The notes: generated from the letters alone by a model not told the origin. Numbered from the stretch's first letter, positions 34,398 through 44,569 are shown. The stretch: 64,000 nt of DNA from an uncultured Pseudoxanthomonas sp. (GCF_946886695.1 NZ_CAMPJD010000003.1:1-64000); one strand, 5' to 3'. Numbers and translations are program-made.

Positions 34398-37300
34398 ATG
34401 CAGTACCCAGTGCGAGTCCTGCTGTTGAGCATGGCCTGTAGCGCGGCACTCGCCGCGCAGGCCCAGGCGGCCCCGGGCCGCATCGACCTGCCTGCGGGCG
34501 AACTGACGGCAGCGCTCAACACGCTGGCCAAGCAGTCCGGCACGCAGCTGGTCTATCGCGCCGATCAGCTGAAGGGCCGGCGCACCACCGGGGTGCAGGG
34601 GGCCACGTCGACCGACCAGGCGCTGGATCGCCTGCTGCAGGGCAGTGGCTTCCAGGCCAAGCGCGACGCTTCCGGCGCCGTGTTGATCGTGCAGGCCGAC
34701 GCCACTCCGCGCCGCGCACCGCCCCCGCGTCCTGCACCCCAGGAAACACCTCCCGGTGGAGGCGCCGCGCAGGTCGAAGAGCCCGTGACCCAGCTGGAAA
34801 CCCTGCAGGTCACCGGCTCGCGCATCCCACGTGCACAGATCGAGGGACCGGCACCGATCACCGTGGTGACGGCGGAGGACATCAAGGCGGGCGGCTTCAC
34901 CAGTGTTCCCGACGTACTGCAGTCGTTGACCCAGAACGGCGGCGAGACCCAGAGCCAGCAATCGGCCGGCGGTGCGGACTTTTCCCCCGGCGCACAGCAG
35001 GTCGACCTGCGTGGCCTGGGTCCGAACCACACCCTGGTGCTGGTCAACGGTCGTCGCATCGCGGACTTCCCGATGCCTTTCGGAGGCCGCAGCAACTTCA
35101 CCGACATCTCCAGCCTGCCGCTGGGCATGATCGAGCGCATCGAGGTACTGACCGGCAGCGCGTCGGCGATCTACGGCTCGGACGCGATCTCCGGCGTGGT
35201 CAACTTCATCCTCAAGAAGGAAGCGGACGGCATCACCATCGACTATCGCTACGGACAGACCGAACGCGGCGACGCGGAATCGATGCGCGTCAACATCTCC
35301 GGCGGCTTCTCGCGCGGCAACTTCGATGCCGTGCTGGGCATGGAGTATCGCGACCAGACTCCACTGTGGGGTTACGAGCGGCCGCAACAGGACTCCAGCT
35401 ACGACGCGCCGAACCCGGCTCGCTACGGCTATCCGCCGCGCAACTTCCTGATTACCGACTGGTGGGACGATTACATCGATCCGGGCGAGGAGACCTGCGA
35501 CAGCCTGTCGAACCTCAACGAAGGCACGATGCACTACGCCAACCGCCGCAACTACGGCTACTACTGCGGCAGCGACCGTGCGGTGGCCTACCGCACCATG
35601 ATCAGCAAGCGCGAAGGCGTGAACACCTACGCCACGTTCAACTACGAGTTCGGCAATGGCACGCGCTGGTTCGCCGACGTGCAGGCCGGCCGCCACGAAC
35701 TGTCGCTGTTCCGGGCGCCGCGCAGCTGGGCGCTGATGACGGAAGACGGCACAGAATGGGACTATTTCTACAACCAGAACACCGAGCAGCTCGAGTACTG
35801 GCAGCGCCAGTTCACCGTGGAAGAAATGGGCGGCCTGCGCAACGGCATGGTCAATACCGTCCAGAAGACCTTCGGCGTCACCACCGGCTTTTCCGGCAGC
35901 TTCGGCAGCAACTGGGACTACGAAGCCGCGCTGAGCCATTCGCAGTACCGGGCCGATATCAGCTGGCCGCAGATCGTCGCCGCGCGCGCCAACGACCTGT
36001 TCCTCGGACCGCAGCTCGGCTATGACGAAGACGGCTATCCGATCTACGACGCGCCCCACGAACGCATGTACACGCCGCTGACGCGTGCCGAGTACGACAG
36101 CATCTTTGCCCGTACCACCTACAAGCCAGAATCCGAAACGCAGTCGCTGTCGTTCACGCTGACGAACGCCTCGCTGTTCTCGCTGCCCGGCGGCGATGCA
36201 GGATTCGCGGCCACCGCCGAACTCGGTCGCCAGTCCTACGACCTGAAACCCGACCCGCTGGCGACGCAGTACTACTACTACAGCTGGAAGGATTCGGACG
36301 GAAAGGGCAGCCGCAACCGCTGGGCAGTGGCAGGCGAACTTCGCATGCCACTGCTCGACAGCCTGAACCTGAGCGTCGCCGGCCGCTTCGACCAGTACCG
36401 ATTCGCCGGCCGCGATCCGAACAAGTTCACCTGGAGCACCGGCCTGGAGTGGCGCCCGGTCGACAGCCTGCTCGTGCGCGGCTCCTACGGCACCGCGTTC
36501 CGTGCGCCCGACCTGCACTACGTGTTCACGGGCCCGGGCAACGATGAAACCTCGGTCACCGACTTCTACCGCTGCGACACGGAAGAGCCGGATGCCGAGA
36601 GTTACGACGACTGCAGCTACGGCGGCGAAGGCATCATCCGCAGCCGCGTCGGCAACAAGGACCTGGAGCCGGAGACCAGCGATTCCTGGACCGCCGGCCT
36701 CGTCTGGTCACCCGCGCCGTGGCTGGACCTGTCGCTGGACTACTTCAACATCGACATGCGCAACCAGGTACAGGACCTTCGCGCGAACGAAGTCATGCGC
36801 TGGGAGCGGGATTGCCGGCTGGGCCTGAATGGCGCGGTCGCGACGTCCGATACGTGCGTCGACATGCTGGCCCGCGTCACGCGCACGCAGACCGGCGCCA
36901 TCTACGGCGTACACGTCAACCCGATCAACATCGCGCAGGAGAAGACCAGCGGCATCGACGCCACGGCCAACCTCAAGCTGGACACCGGCATCGGCCTGTT
37001 CCGCCTGACCGGCAGCTACACCTGGGTGGAGAAGCACGACATCCAGGAGTATCCGGACGAAGCGGTCGTGGACATGTTCGCCATCAACAGTGGCTACGAC
37101 ATCCCGCGAACCAAGGCCAGCCTGCGCCTGTCGTGGGAGAAGAACGCATGGAGCGCCGCCATCCAGGGCCGTCGCCTGGGAAGCCTGCCCAACGGCTGGT
37201 CCTACGATGAGGTGTGGGAGGAAGGCGATCCGGGCCCGAAGATCGGCGCAACCTACCGTTACAACGCGAATGTGCAGTTCCGCTTCAACGACCACTCGCA

Positions 37301-37454
37301 GATCTCGTTGTCCGTGGTCAACCTGTTCGACAAGGCGCCGCCGGTCGATCCGACCTACACCTCGTATCCTTACTACGACATCTCGTGGTTCGACACCGAG
37401 GGCCGCAGCTTCTACCTGCAGTACACCCACAAGTTCGGTGGCAGCGCGCTGTAA
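34398..37454 (+). CDS. TonB-dependent receptor with STN signalling domain (FecA-like)
   Basis: This 1018-residue outer-membrane receptor has a signal peptide (VLLLSMACSAALAAQAQA) and a periplasmic STN domain at residues ~25-95 (IDLPAGELTAALNTLAKQSG; LDRLLQGSGFQAKRDASGAV). A Pro-rich linker, plug (LQVTGSRIPRAQIEGPAPIT; NHTLVLVNGRRIADFPMPFG) and a long barrel ending in YLQYTHKFGGSAL follow. The barrel is of the large oligopeptide/carbohydrate receptor type common in Xanthomonadaceae. The STN domain and the upstream sigma/FecR genes indicate ligand-induced self-regulation. GGGGAGAG lies upstream of the ATG at 34398. The ligand is unknown. Confidence 0.95.
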   Translation: MQYPVRVLLLSMACSAALAAQAQAAPGRIDLPAGELTAALNTLAKQSGTQLVYRADQLKGRRTTGVQGATSTDQALDRLLQGSGFQAKRDASGAVLIVQADATPRRAPPPRPAPQETPPGGGAAQVEEPVTQLETLQVTGSRIPRAQIEGPAPITVVTAEDIKAGGFTSVPDVLQSLTQNGGETQSQQSAGGADFSPGAQQVDLRGLGPNHTLVLVNGRRIADFPMPFGGRSNFTDISSLPLGMIERIEVLTGSASAIYGSDAISGVVNFILKKEADGITIDYRYGQTERGDAESMRVNISGGFSRGNFDAVLGMEYRDQTPLWGYERPQQDSSYDAPNPARYGYPPRNFLITDWWDDYIDPGEETCDSLSNLNEGTMHYANRRNYGYYCGSDRAVAYRTMISKREGVNTYATFNYEFGNGTRWFADVQAGRHELSLFRAPRSWALMTEDGTEWDYFYNQNTEQLEYWQRQFTVEEMGGLRNGMVNTVQKTFGVTTGFSGSFGSNWDYEAALSHSQYRADISWPQIVAARANDLFLGPQLGYDEDGYPIYDAPHERMYTPLTRAEYDSIFARTTYKPESETQSLSFTLTNASLFSLPGGDAGFAATAELGRQSYDLKPDPLATQYYYYSWKDSDGKGSRNRWAVAGELRMPLLDSLNLSVAGRFDQYRFAGRDPNKFTWSTGLEWRPVDSLLVRGSYGTAFRAPDLHYVFTGPGNDETSVTDFYRCDTEEPDAESYDDCSYGGEGIIRSRVGNKDLEPETSDSWTAGLVWSPAPWLDLSLDYFNIDMRNQVQDLRANEVMRWERDCRLGLNGAVATSDTCVDMLARVTRTQTGAIYGVHVNPINIAQEKTSGIDATANLKLDTGIGLFRLTGSYTWVEKHDIQEYPDEAVVDMFAINSGYDIPRTKASLRLSWEKNAWSAAIQGRRLGSLPNGWSYDEVWEEGDPGPKIGATYRYNANVQFRFNDHSQISLSVVNLFDKAPPVDPTYTSYPYYDISWFDTEGRSFYLQYTHKFGGSAL

Positions 37455-37478
37455 GCTCTTCCAGTACGGCAACAACAA

Positions 37479-37506
37479 GAAGCCCGCCTTCCGGCGGGCT
37501 TCCTGT
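37479..37506. terminator. Bidirectional terminator
   Basis: A perfect 10-bp stem (GAAGCCCGCC / GGCGGGCTTC) with a TTCC loop is followed on the plus strand by CTGTTTTC. It lies between the receptor gene and the convergent acyltransferase gene. Confidence 0.75.
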
Positions 37507-37522
37507 TTTCGAGTACGGCCGG

Positions 37523-38119
37523 TCACACCGTCCCGCGATTCTTCCCCTGCCACTGCCGGTACCAGTCGCGGATCGCGGCCATGTCGATGTCCATGTTGCC
37601 GGTGGGGTAGTAGACGTCGCCGATGCCGATGGTCTTTTCCGGGTAGTGGAAGTACGCCATCAGGATGGGCACCTGCGCCTGGTGGGCGATCTTCAGAAAG
37701 CCGCCCTTCCACTTGTCCACGCGCTTGCGCGTGCCTTCCGGCGTCAGAGCGAACCACATCTTCTCGGATTGCCGCAGCATGCGCACGGCCTGCTCCACCG
37801 TGCCCTGCGGCGAGCTGCGATCCACCGGGACCACGCCCAGCTTGCGTAGCAGTGGCGACAGCGGCCACCAGAACAGTTGCGCCTTGCCCAGCACCCGCAC
37901 CTGGAAGCCCATGGCGATCTTCGCCGCCATCCCCCAGATGCCGTCCCAATTGGACGAATGCGGCGCCACGATCATCACCAGTCGCGGAATGTCCGGCAGC
38001 GTGCCGGTCACCCTCCAACCGAAGGTGCGCAGGAACGTGCGGCCCAGCCAGCGGGTGAACCGGTTCGGCGGCACCTGCGGCATGTTGGGTGGAATGCGCG
38101 GAATGATGTCATCGCTCAA
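37523..38119 (-). CDS. PlsC-type lysophospholipid acyltransferase family protein
   Basis: This 198-residue protein has the acyltransferase motifs HSSNWD (Hx4D catalytic pair) near residue 55 and TPEGTR (motif III), separated by the expected distance. It transfers an acyl chain to a lysolipid or related acceptor at the inner membrane. The best start is TTG at 38119: GGGAG, which lies inside the end of the arfB gene, is 7 nt upstream, and the TTG follows the arfB stop by only 4 nt. The first in-frame ATG (38083) has no ribosome binding site but is the alternative. Confidence 0.82.
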   Translation of the reverse strand: MSDDIIPRIPPNMPQVPPNRFTRWLGRTFLRTFGWRVTGTLPDIPRLVMIVAPHSSNWDGIWGMAAKIAMGFQVRVLGKAQLFWWPLSPLLRKLGVVPVDRSSPQGTVEQAVRMLRQSEKMWFALTPEGTRKRVDKWKGGFLKIAHQAQVPILMAYFHYPEKTIGIGDVYYPTGNMDIDMAAIRDWYRQWQGKNRGTV

Positions 38120-38123
38120 ACAA

Positions 38124-38558
38124 TTACTCCCATTGGTTCTTCTGCGAGCGGCCGCGCTTGATATGGCTGCGCTCGCGCTTGGCATCCAGCCGACGCGCCT
38201 TGGCGGCACGCGAGGGCTTGGTGGCTACGCGCTTCTTCGGCACCACCAGCGCTGCGGCGATGATGGCGGCCAGCCGTTCGCGTGCGTCCTGGCGGTTGCG
38301 ATCCTGGGTGCGGAAGCGTTGCGCGTCGATGACCAGCACGCCCTCGTCCGTCAGCCGGCGGTCACGCTTGGCCAGCAGGCGCTCACGCAGCGCCTCGGGC
38401 AGCGACGGCGAGCCGGCCACGTCGAAGCGCAGCTCCACGGCAGTGGATACCTTGTTGACGTTCTGGCCACCGGCGCCACTGGCGCGCACGAAGCGCTCGA
38501 CCAGTTCGTCGTCCGGAATCGCCAGCGTCGGCGTGATTTCGAGTGCAGTGCTCCCCAT
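38124..38558 (-). CDS. arfB: Alternative ribosome-rescue factor ArfB (peptidyl-tRNA hydrolase)
   Basis: ArfB releases peptides from ribosomes stalled on truncated mRNAs. The 144-residue protein has the catalytic GGQ motif in RASGAGGQNVNKVSTAVELR and a highly basic C-terminal tail (AAKARRLDAKRERSHIKRGR) that enters the empty mRNA channel. Length and layout match YaeJ/ArfB. It is translationally coupled to the downstream acyltransferase gene. Confidence 0.95.
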   Translation of the reverse strand: MGSTALEITPTLAIPDDELVERFVRASGAGGQNVNKVSTAVELRFDVAGSPSLPEALRERLLAKRDRRLTDEGVLVIDAQRFRTQDRNRQDARERLAAIIAAALVVPKKRVATKPSRAAKARRLDAKRERSHIKRGRSQKNQWE

Positions 38559-38681
38559 GTGCGGATTGTAGTCAGGATGCGTGTCCGTTCGCAGTGCAAG
38601 CGCGTGGGTTGGCCGACGATTAACACCAGATTTACTCCCGGACAGGCACCCTGTGGCCCCGCTCCACGCCGCCCCGACCGC

Positions 38682-39239
38682 ATGATCCGATCCTCGCTGA
38701 ACACGGCGTACCCGTTCCTTCGTGCGCTGCTGGTCCTCGCATTGGCCCTGGCCGGACCAGCCTTCGCCGCCGAGCCTTCCGATGCCGACATCGACCGCCT
38801 GTTGAAGGCATCACGTGCCGAAAGCCTGTTGGCCGGGATGATCCCCCAGATGGAAGCGGTGCAGCAGCAGGAGTTCGACAAGCACTTCGCCGGCAAGGAG
38901 ATGACCGAGGAACAGAAAGGCGAAGTCGCCCGGATCCAGGCCAAGACGCAGGAAATCGTCCGCAGGGCGCTGTCGTGGGAAGAGATGCGGCCGATATATC
39001 TGGACGTCTACAAGAAGACCTACACACGCGAAGACGTGCGCGCGATCACCAAGTTCTACGAAAGCGCCGCCGGCCGGCGCATGCTCGACAAGAACCCGGC
39101 CCTGATGCAGAACATCATGTCGGCCGTGCAGCAGAAGATGGTGCCGATGCTGGAAGAGCTGCAGGCCGAGATCAAGAACATCCCGGTCACCCCGCCGCCT
39201 CCGGTCTCTCCGCCACAGAAGCGCCGCCGCACGCGCTAA
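38682..39239 (+). CDS. DUF2059 domain-containing secreted protein
   Basis: This 185-residue protein has a signal peptide (LLVLALALAGPAFAAEPSDA) followed by an all-helical DUF2059 region with the characteristic YLDVYKKTYTREDVRAITKF and FYESAAGRRMLDKNPALMQN. A Pro-rich basic tail (PPPPVSPPQKRRRTR) ends the protein. Function unknown; periplasmic. The start was chosen where the signal peptide begins; the very long open frame upstream is antisense to arfB and the acyltransferase gene and is not coding. Confidence 0.85.
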   Translation: MIRSSLNTAYPFLRALLVLALALAGPAFAAEPSDADIDRLLKASRAESLLAGMIPQMEAVQQQEFDKHFAGKEMTEEQKGEVARIQAKTQEIVRRALSWEEMRPIYLDVYKKTYTREDVRAITKFYESAAGRRMLDKNPALMQNIMSAVQQKMVPMLEELQAEIKNIPVTPPPPVSPPQKRRRTR

Positions 39240-39260
39240 GCCCTGGAAACAGGCTTGTGC

Positions 39261-39331
39261 GGTGTGGGAGCGACGTCATTCGCGATGAAGCGTTACCGGT
39301 AAATCATCGCGACTGACGTCGCTCCCACACC
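39261..39331. repeat. Long inverted repeat (REP-type), 28-bp arms
   Basis: Arms at 39261-39288 and 39304-39331 pair with a single mismatch around a 15-nt loop. The arm contains GTGGGAGCGACGTCA followed by CGCGATGA, a dispersed palindromic unit well known in Xanthomonadaceae and pseudomonads. It lies between the convergent DUF2059 and ung genes and probably also acts as a bidirectional terminator. Confidence 0.85.
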
Positions 39332-39347
39332 CTACAGTCCGGACCCC

Positions 39348-40055
39348 TCAGAGTGCCAACTGGGCGCGCGGCGGCAACCGCCAGTCGATGGGTGCCTGCC
39401 CGCGTTGCGCGAGGTACTGGTTGGTCGCCGAAAAATGCCCGCAGCCCAGGAACCCGCGGTGCGCCGACAGCGGCGAGGGATGCGGCGCGCGCAGCACGCG
39501 GTGGCGACGCGTATCGATCACCTTGCCCTTGGCCTGCGCATAGCTGCCCCATAGCAGGAACACCAGGCCTTCGCGCTCGCGTGCCAGCGTCTCGATGGCA
39601 TGGTCGGTGAAGCCTTCCCAGCCCTTGCCCTGGTGCGCACCCGCACGACCTTCCTCGACCGTCAGCACGGCATTGAGCAGCAGCACGCCCTGGCGCGCCC
39701 ACGGCAGCAGGCAACCGTGGTCGGGCGGCGCAATGCCGAGGTCAGCGTTGATTTCCTTGTAGATGTTCACCAGCGACGGTGGCACCGGCACGCCCGGCAG
39801 CACCGAGAAGCACAAGCCGTGCGCCTGGCCGGGCCCGTGGTACGGGTCCTGGCCGAGGATCACCACCTTCACTGCATCGAACGGCGTGGCATCGAACGCG
39901 GCGAAGATCTGCGGCCCCGGTGGATAGATGCGCGCACCGGCGGCCTTGCGTTGGCGCAGAAAGGCCGCCAGATCGCGCATGTCCGGCCGCTGCAGCCAGT
40001 CGCCGATGTGCGCTTTCCACGAAGGCTCTAGCTTGATGCGGTCGTCGTCGGTCAT
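39348..40055 (-). CDS. ung: Uracil-DNA glycosylase
   Basis: Ung removes uracil from DNA as the first step of base-excision repair. The 235-residue protein has the catalytic water-activating motif GQDPYH, the family-1 motif [20 protein letters not shown], and the [17 protein letters not shown] segment. Length and motifs are standard for family 1. The GC-rich neighbour to the right is a response regulator on the same strand, 18 bp away, which might share the transcript. Confidence 0.98.
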   Translation of the reverse strand: MTDDDRIKLEPSWKAHIGDWLQRPDMRDLAAFLRQRKAAGARIYPPGPQIFAAFDATPFDAVKVVILGQDPYHGPGQAHGLCFSVLPGVPVPPSLVNIYKEINADLGIAPPDHGCLLPWARQGVLLLNAVLTVEEGRAGAHQGKGWEGFTDHAIETLAREREGLVFLLWGSYAQAKGKVIDTRRHRVLRAPHPSPLSAHRGFLGCGHFSATNQYLAQRGQAPIDWRLPPRAQLAL

Positions 40056-40073
40056 ACCGTGTGATGCCGCGCC

Positions 40074-40913
40074 TCAGACCAGGCTGCGGGATTCGTCCAT
40101 GCGCGCCAGGCGCAGCTGGAACAGTACCTTGGTCACCAGCAGGCGTTCGGCGATGGGCTTCAGCACCAGGTCGTTGGCGCCGGCCTGCAACAACTCGGCC
40201 TGGTTGTCGCGATTGCTGTCGCCGGTCATCACCAGGATCGGCAACCGCCGCTTGCCGTAGGCGAAGTCGACGCGGATGCGCTGCACGATGTCGCGCCCGC
40301 TCAGCTCGCCCTTCAGGATGACGTCGGTGAGCACCAGGTCGAACTTGTGCGTGGACAGGCCCAGTGATTCCGCCGTGAGCAGGGCGAACGCGTCTTCGGC
40401 CTTCAGCACGTGCACTACGTTGAGCGACTGGCGCTCCAGCATGCGCCGCGTGGTCTCCGCGACGACGCGGCTGTCCTCGATGTACAGGATGGTGGCGCCG
40501 ATGATCGGTTCGGGCTGCACGTAGCCTCGGATGAAGGTGGCCAGCGCCTCATGCCCGAGTGACTTGTCGAAATAATCGGTGACGAATTCGGTGAAGCGAC
40601 GCTCTTCGAGATGTTGCTGGGCATCGCCGGAGACCACGATCACCGGTACGTAGGCCTGCCCTGCGGCCTCGCGGACGCTGCGTGCGATCTCCAGTCCGTC
40701 ACCATCGGGCAGTGCGAGCGCCGTCGTCACCAGATGCACTTCACCGCCCGCCAGTGCGTTACGGGCCTCGGCGACGCTGGAGCAGCCGATCACCTGCACC
40801 CCCGGCAACTCGCGCTGCAGCACGTCGGCAATCAGCTTGCGGACCAGCTTGGACCCGTCCACCACCATCACGCGGGGCGCGTCGCTGATCAGGTGCCGGA
40901 GCTCTTGGGCCAT
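40074..40913 (-). CDS. Response regulator with two receiver domains, the first degenerate
   Basis: This 279-residue protein is two REC domains in tandem with no output domain. REC1 (residues ~13-130) starts VMVVDGSKLVRKLIADVLQR, but at the phosphorylation position its LVTTALALPDGDG stretch has Ala65 where aspartate is expected. REC2 (residues ~140-270) has ILYIEDSRVV, an intact DLVLTDVILKGELSG with the aspartate, and VLKPIAERLL with the conserved lysine. So only REC2 should be phosphorylated. It may be a phosphate sink or partner-switch protein. No kinase gene is adjacent. Confidence 0.9.
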   Translation of the reverse strand: MAQELRHLISDAPRVMVVDGSKLVRKLIADVLQRELPGVQVIGCSSVAEARNALAGGEVHLVTTALALPDGDGLEIARSVREAAGQAYVPVIVVSGDAQQHLEERRFTEFVTDYFDKSLGHEALATFIRGYVQPEPIIGATILYIEDSRVVAETTRRMLERQSLNVVHVLKAEDAFALLTAESLGLSTHKFDLVLTDVILKGELSGRDIVQRIRVDFAYGKRRLPILVMTGDSNRDNQAELLQAGANDLVLKPIAERLLVTKVLFQLRLARMDESRSLV

Positions 40914-40927
40914 GAAGGTGAGGAATC

Positions 40928-41872
40928 TCAGGTTTCAGTCGGTCGAGTCTGACGCAAGAAGTGGCCCGTCACCAGCCATGCCCCCACCCAGCCGATGACC
41001 GTAGCGGCCACCACGACGGCCGTCGCGCCGACCGGGTCCAGCCCCACCAGTACGAACGGACTGCCATAACTGCGTGCCAGCGCCGCGAGCGGATCACGCA
41101 ACGCCAGCGCCGCCAGCGTCAGCAGGCCCAGCGCCAGCGCACCGGCAGCCAGGCCGTACCAGGCACCCAGGTACACGAAAGGCCGGCGGATGAACCCATC
41201 GCTGGCGCCCAGCAATTGCAGCACGCCGATTTCCTCGCGCCGCGACTGGATGTCCAAGCGCACCGTATTGCCGACCACCAGCAGGGCGCCCAGTCCGAAC
41301 AGCGCGGCGAGTACCCAGACCAGCCGCTTGCCGAAGCCCATCCATCCGGCGAGCCGCTCGCGCCAGGCCGCATCGTGCTGCAGCAGGTCGGTTTCCGGCA
41401 GCGCCTCCAGCGCGGCGATCAGTCGCGCCTCGTCGCCCTCGGGCACCACCACCAGCAGGCTGGGCAGGGGATTGCCGTCCAGCAGATCCAGCGAACCCGC
41501 CAGACCACTGCGTTCGCGGAACTCCGCCAGGCCCTGTTCGGGCGTGCGCAACTCGACGCGGGCGACATCGTCGCGCCCACGCAGCGATTCGGCGAGCGCC
41601 TGCGCGCGCGCCACCGGCGTGTCCGGGGTCAGGAACAGGTCGATCTCACGCGATTGCTGCACGTCGCCGGCGAAGTGGCCCACGTTCTGCAACGCCAGCC
41701 ACAGGCCCAGTGGCAGCACGAACGCCACCGCCATCACGCCGATCGTCAGCAGCGTCGCCCATGGACGACGCACGGTGCGGCCCAGGCTGGAGACGAAACT
41801 GTAGAGATGCTGGTCCAGCCAGATACCGAAACCGGAGCGCGCCTGCGCGCGGCTGTTCTTCGCGTCGCTCAT
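40928..41872 (-). CDS. ftsX: Cell division protein FtsX
   Basis: FtsX is the membrane subunit of the FtsEX complex, which controls septal peptidoglycan hydrolases through periplasmic regulators. The 314-residue protein has a cytoplasmic N-terminus, a first helix ([20 protein letters not shown]), a periplasmic domain of about 110 residues ([20 protein letters not shown]), and three C-terminal helices including the FtsX permease core ([20 protein letters not shown]). Its start overlaps the ftsE stop by 4 bp. Confidence 0.97.
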   Translation of the reverse strand: MSDAKNSRAQARSGFGIWLDQHLYSFVSSLGRTVRRPWATLLTIGVMAVAFVLPLGLWLALQNVGHFAGDVQQSREIDLFLTPDTPVARAQALAESLRGRDDVARVELRTPEQGLAEFRERSGLAGSLDLLDGNPLPSLLVVVPEGDEARLIAALEALPETDLLQHDAAWRERLAGWMGFGKRLVWVLAALFGLGALLVVGNTVRLDIQSRREEIGVLQLLGASDGFIRRPFVYLGAWYGLAAGALALGLLTLAALALRDPLAALARSYGSPFVLVGLDPVGATAVVVAATVIGWVGAWLVTGHFLRQTRPTET

Positions 41873-42555
41873 TCGGCCAGGTCCGCCGGCGAGATGTCGT
41901 CGACCAGCTTGCCGTGGTCGAGGATCAGCACACGTTTCTTCATGCGTTTGAGCAGCGACAGATCATGGCTCACCACCAGCACGCTGGTGCCGCGCTCGGG
42001 CATGGACGCGAACAGCGACATGATCTCCGCCGCCAGCGTCGGGTCCAGGTTGCCGGTCGGTTCGTCGGCCACCAGCAGGCGCGGCTCGGCGACGATGGCG
42101 CGTGCGATGCCGACGCGCTGCTGTTCACCCGCGGACAGTTGGGTGGGCAACGCCTTCTCGCGATGGCCCAGTCCCAGTCGCGCCAGCACTTCGCGCACGC
42201 GCTTGCCGATGTCGCCACGGCGATCACCGCGCAGGATCAGCGGCAACGAGACGTTCTCCATTACCGTGCGGTCGGTGAGCAGTCGGTGGTCCTGGTAGAC
42301 CGCGCCGACCTCGCGACGATGCAGCGGAATGCGGCCGCCGCGCACCTTCAACAGGTTCTTGCCGGCGAACAGGACAGCACCGCGGCTGGGCCGCTCGCTC
42401 AGATGGATCAGCTTCAGCAGTGTGCTTTTGCCGGCGCCGGAATGGCCGGTGACGAAGAGCATCTCGCCTTCGGCCACCTCGAAGCTGACGTCCTCCAGCG
42501 CCGCATGGCCGCCGGGGTATTGCTTGCTGACATTTTCGAATCGAAGGACGCTCAT
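41869..42555 (-). CDS. ftsE: Cell division ATP-binding protein FtsE
   Basis: This 228-residue ABC ATPase has Walker A ([13 protein letters not shown]), the signature [15 protein letters not shown], Walker B ([13 protein letters not shown]) and the H-loop VVSHD. It drives FtsX. It is first in the ftsE-ftsX operon. The gene and its order match other gammaproteobacteria, except that ftsY does not precede it. Confidence 0.97.
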   Translation of the reverse strand: MSVLRFENVSKQYPGGHAALEDVSFEVAEGEMLFVTGHSGAGKSTLLKLIHLSERPSRGAVLFAGKNLLKVRGGRIPLHRREVGAVYQDHRLLTDRTVMENVSLPLILRGDRRGDIGKRVREVLARLGLGHREKALPTQLSAGEQQRVGIARAIVAEPRLLVADEPTGNLDPTLAAEIMSLFASMPERGTSVLVVSHDLSLLKRMKKRVLILDHGKLVDDISPADLAE

Positions 42556-42603
42556 GTGCGTCGATTATGCCGGACCGATCAAGACACTGGCGATGCCGAC
42601 GCG

Positions 42604-42632
42604 CAAAGAAAAAGCCGGGACAGGCCCGGCTT
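42604..42632 (-). terminator. Rho-independent terminator of rhlB
   Basis: On the minus strand an 8-bp stem AAGCCGGG/CCCGGCTT with a 5-nt loop is followed by TTTTTCTTT. It lies 27 bp beyond the rhlB-like stop and before the ftsE start. Confidence 0.8.
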
Positions 42633-42658
42633 CTCCATGACGCGTGCGAGCGGACGGA

Positions 42659-44344
42659 TCAGCCGCCGGACACCAGCGAGCGGATCTTGCGTCCGAGGCG
42701 CGTCAGGAAGCCCGCGTTCTCGTCGGCAGGCTTCGGTGCGACTGCGGGCTTCGGTGCGGCCGGCGCGACGTTCGCCGCGGCGCCTTCGGCCCCGTCGAGC
42801 GGACGGCCATGGCGACGACGACGACGCTTGCGCGGCTTACGGTCGCCTTCCGGCAGCGCGGCAGCCTCGGGACGCGGCACTTCCGCAACATGCGCCGCCG
42901 GTGCGGCCGCGGCGGCAGCCTCGCCTTCGGGGCGCGGCGGACGCGGTGCGCGCGGCGGACGCGGCTTGCCATCGGCCGAACGCGGACCGTCGCGGCGAGC
43001 ACCGTCGCGACGACCGGCGCCACCGGATCCACCGGGCTTGCGGCCACCGCCACGACGCTCTTCGTCGGCCGCCTTCTGTTCGCGGGCCTCGCGGAAGATC
43101 TGGCTGACGCTTTCTTCTTCGTCATCACCCTCGCCCGCTGCCGGCTTCAGACGCTCCGGGCGCGGCAGCGCCGTCAGCAGCTCGGCGGTGACCGGCTCGG
43201 ACGGGATCTTCTGCTCAATGTAGGCCTCGATGTCGGGCAGCGACATCGCGTAGCGCTCGCAAGCGAAGCTGATCGCATCGCCCTCGGCGCCGAGGCGCGC
43301 GGTGCGACCGATGCGGTGCACGTAGTCCTCGGCGTCGAACGGCAGGTCGTAGTTGAACACGTGCGACACGCCATCGATATGCAGGCCACGCGCGGCCACA
43401 TCGGTGGCCACCAGCAGTTCCAGCTGGCCGGCCTGGAACTTCTTCAACAACGATTCGCGCTTCTTCTGCGGTACGTCGCCGGACAGCACGCCGACGCGGT
43501 AGCCGGCCCGTTCCAGCGCGCGGGCAACACGCTCGACGAACGCCTTGGTGTTGACGAACACCATGGTGCGCGCGCCTTCGCTGCGCGACAGCAGGCCGAT
43601 CAGCAGCGGGATCTTTTCTTCATCGGCCGGGTAGTAGAGCTTCTGCCGTACCTTGGCCGCGGTGATGAACTCGGTCTCGACGACGAGCTTCTCGGGCTCG
43701 TTCATGTGCTCGTAGGCGAGCTCCAGCACGCGGTGCGACAGCGTGGCCGAGAACAGCAGCGTCTGCCGCGTCGTGCGCTCGGGCATGCGCCGAAGCAGGA
43801 AGCGGATGTCCTTGATGAAGCCCAGGTCGAACATGCGGTCGGCTTCGTCCAGCACGCACATCTCGCAGGCGTGCAGGCTGACCACCTTGTGCTGCTTGAC
43901 GTAGTCGATCAGGCGGCCCGGGGTGGCGATGATGACGTCCACGCCCTGCTGCAGCAGTTCACGCTGCTTGTCGTAGTCCACGCCGCCGTAGACCAGCGCA
44001 AAACGCAGCCCGAGATCGGCGCCGAACTTCACGGCATCCTTGTGGATCTGGATGGCCAGCTCACGCGTGGGCGCCAGGATCAGCGCGCGCGGATCCTCGG
44101 GCTTGCGATCGGCCAGCGCCGGGCGGATCAGCAGGCGGTTCATCACCGCCACCAGGAACGCCAGCGTCTTGCCAGTGCCGGTCTGCGCCTGGCCGGCCAC
44201 GTCGCGGCCCGCGAGGGCAACCGGAAGCGTCATCGCCTGGATGGGCGTGCAGCGGGAGAAACCTGCGGCTTCCAACCCGGCCAGAAGCGCCGGATGCAGG
44301 TCGAACGAGGAGAAAGTGATATCGGTTAACGGTTTGTCGCTCAT
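42659..44344 (-). CDS. rhlB: DEAD-box ATP-dependent RNA helicase RhlB-like
   Basis: This 561-residue helicase has the Q motif ([14 protein letters not shown]), motif I (AQTGTGKT), motif Ia (PTRELAIQI), DEAD motif in the form VLDEADRM, motif III (SATLS) and motif VI ([12 protein letters not shown]). The last ~150 residues are a low-complexity extension rich in Arg, Gly, Pro and Ala ([20 protein letters not shown]), typical of the xanthomonad RhlB, which is longer than in enterobacteria. RhlB works with the RNA degradosome. GAAGAAGGC precedes the ATG at 44344. The position divergent from trxA-rho supports rhlB rather than rhlE. Confidence 0.93.
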   Translation of the reverse strand: MSDKPLTDITFSSFDLHPALLAGLEAAGFSRCTPIQAMTLPVALAGRDVAGQAQTGTGKTLAFLVAVMNRLLIRPALADRKPEDPRALILAPTRELAIQIHKDAVKFGADLGLRFALVYGGVDYDKQRELLQQGVDVIIATPGRLIDYVKQHKVVSLHACEMCVLDEADRMFDLGFIKDIRFLLRRMPERTTRQTLLFSATLSHRVLELAYEHMNEPEKLVVETEFITAAKVRQKLYYPADEEKIPLLIGLLSRSEGARTMVFVNTKAFVERVARALERAGYRVGVLSGDVPQKKRESLLKKFQAGQLELLVATDVAARGLHIDGVSHVFNYDLPFDAEDYVHRIGRTARLGAEGDAISFACERYAMSLPDIEAYIEQKIPSEPVTAELLTALPRPERLKPAAGEGDDEEESVSQIFREAREQKAADEERRGGGRKPGGSGGAGRRDGARRDGPRSADGKPRPPRAPRPPRPEGEAAAAAAPAAHVAEVPRPEAAALPEGDRKPRKRRRRRHGRPLDGAEGAAANVAPAAPKPAVAPKPADENAGFLTRLGRKIRSLVSGG

Positions 44345-44569
44345 GCCTTCTTCTTTGCGTCGCTGTGTTCCGCGCGCGTCTCTTATGAATGCGGTGGGTG
44401 TGCTTGCATCAGCCGTACCGGCGTCGCACACTGCGCCCCCTGTGCCGGGTTGCGCGACCACCTGGGTAACCTTGAAAAGGTCGCGGAACGCCCCAGTTTA
44501 CCCCAATAGTGGTGGCCGTCCCGGCCCGAACCCGTCCGCGCCCGGCCGCGGACCCCGCAGGAGATCCCC

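Noticed and set aside
33216..36518. 1100-residue minus-strand open frame
   Set aside because: It is antisense to the well-supported fecR-like and TonB receptor genes, has His/Arg/Gly-rich non-protein-like composition and no recognisable domain; long antisense frames are expected at this GC content.
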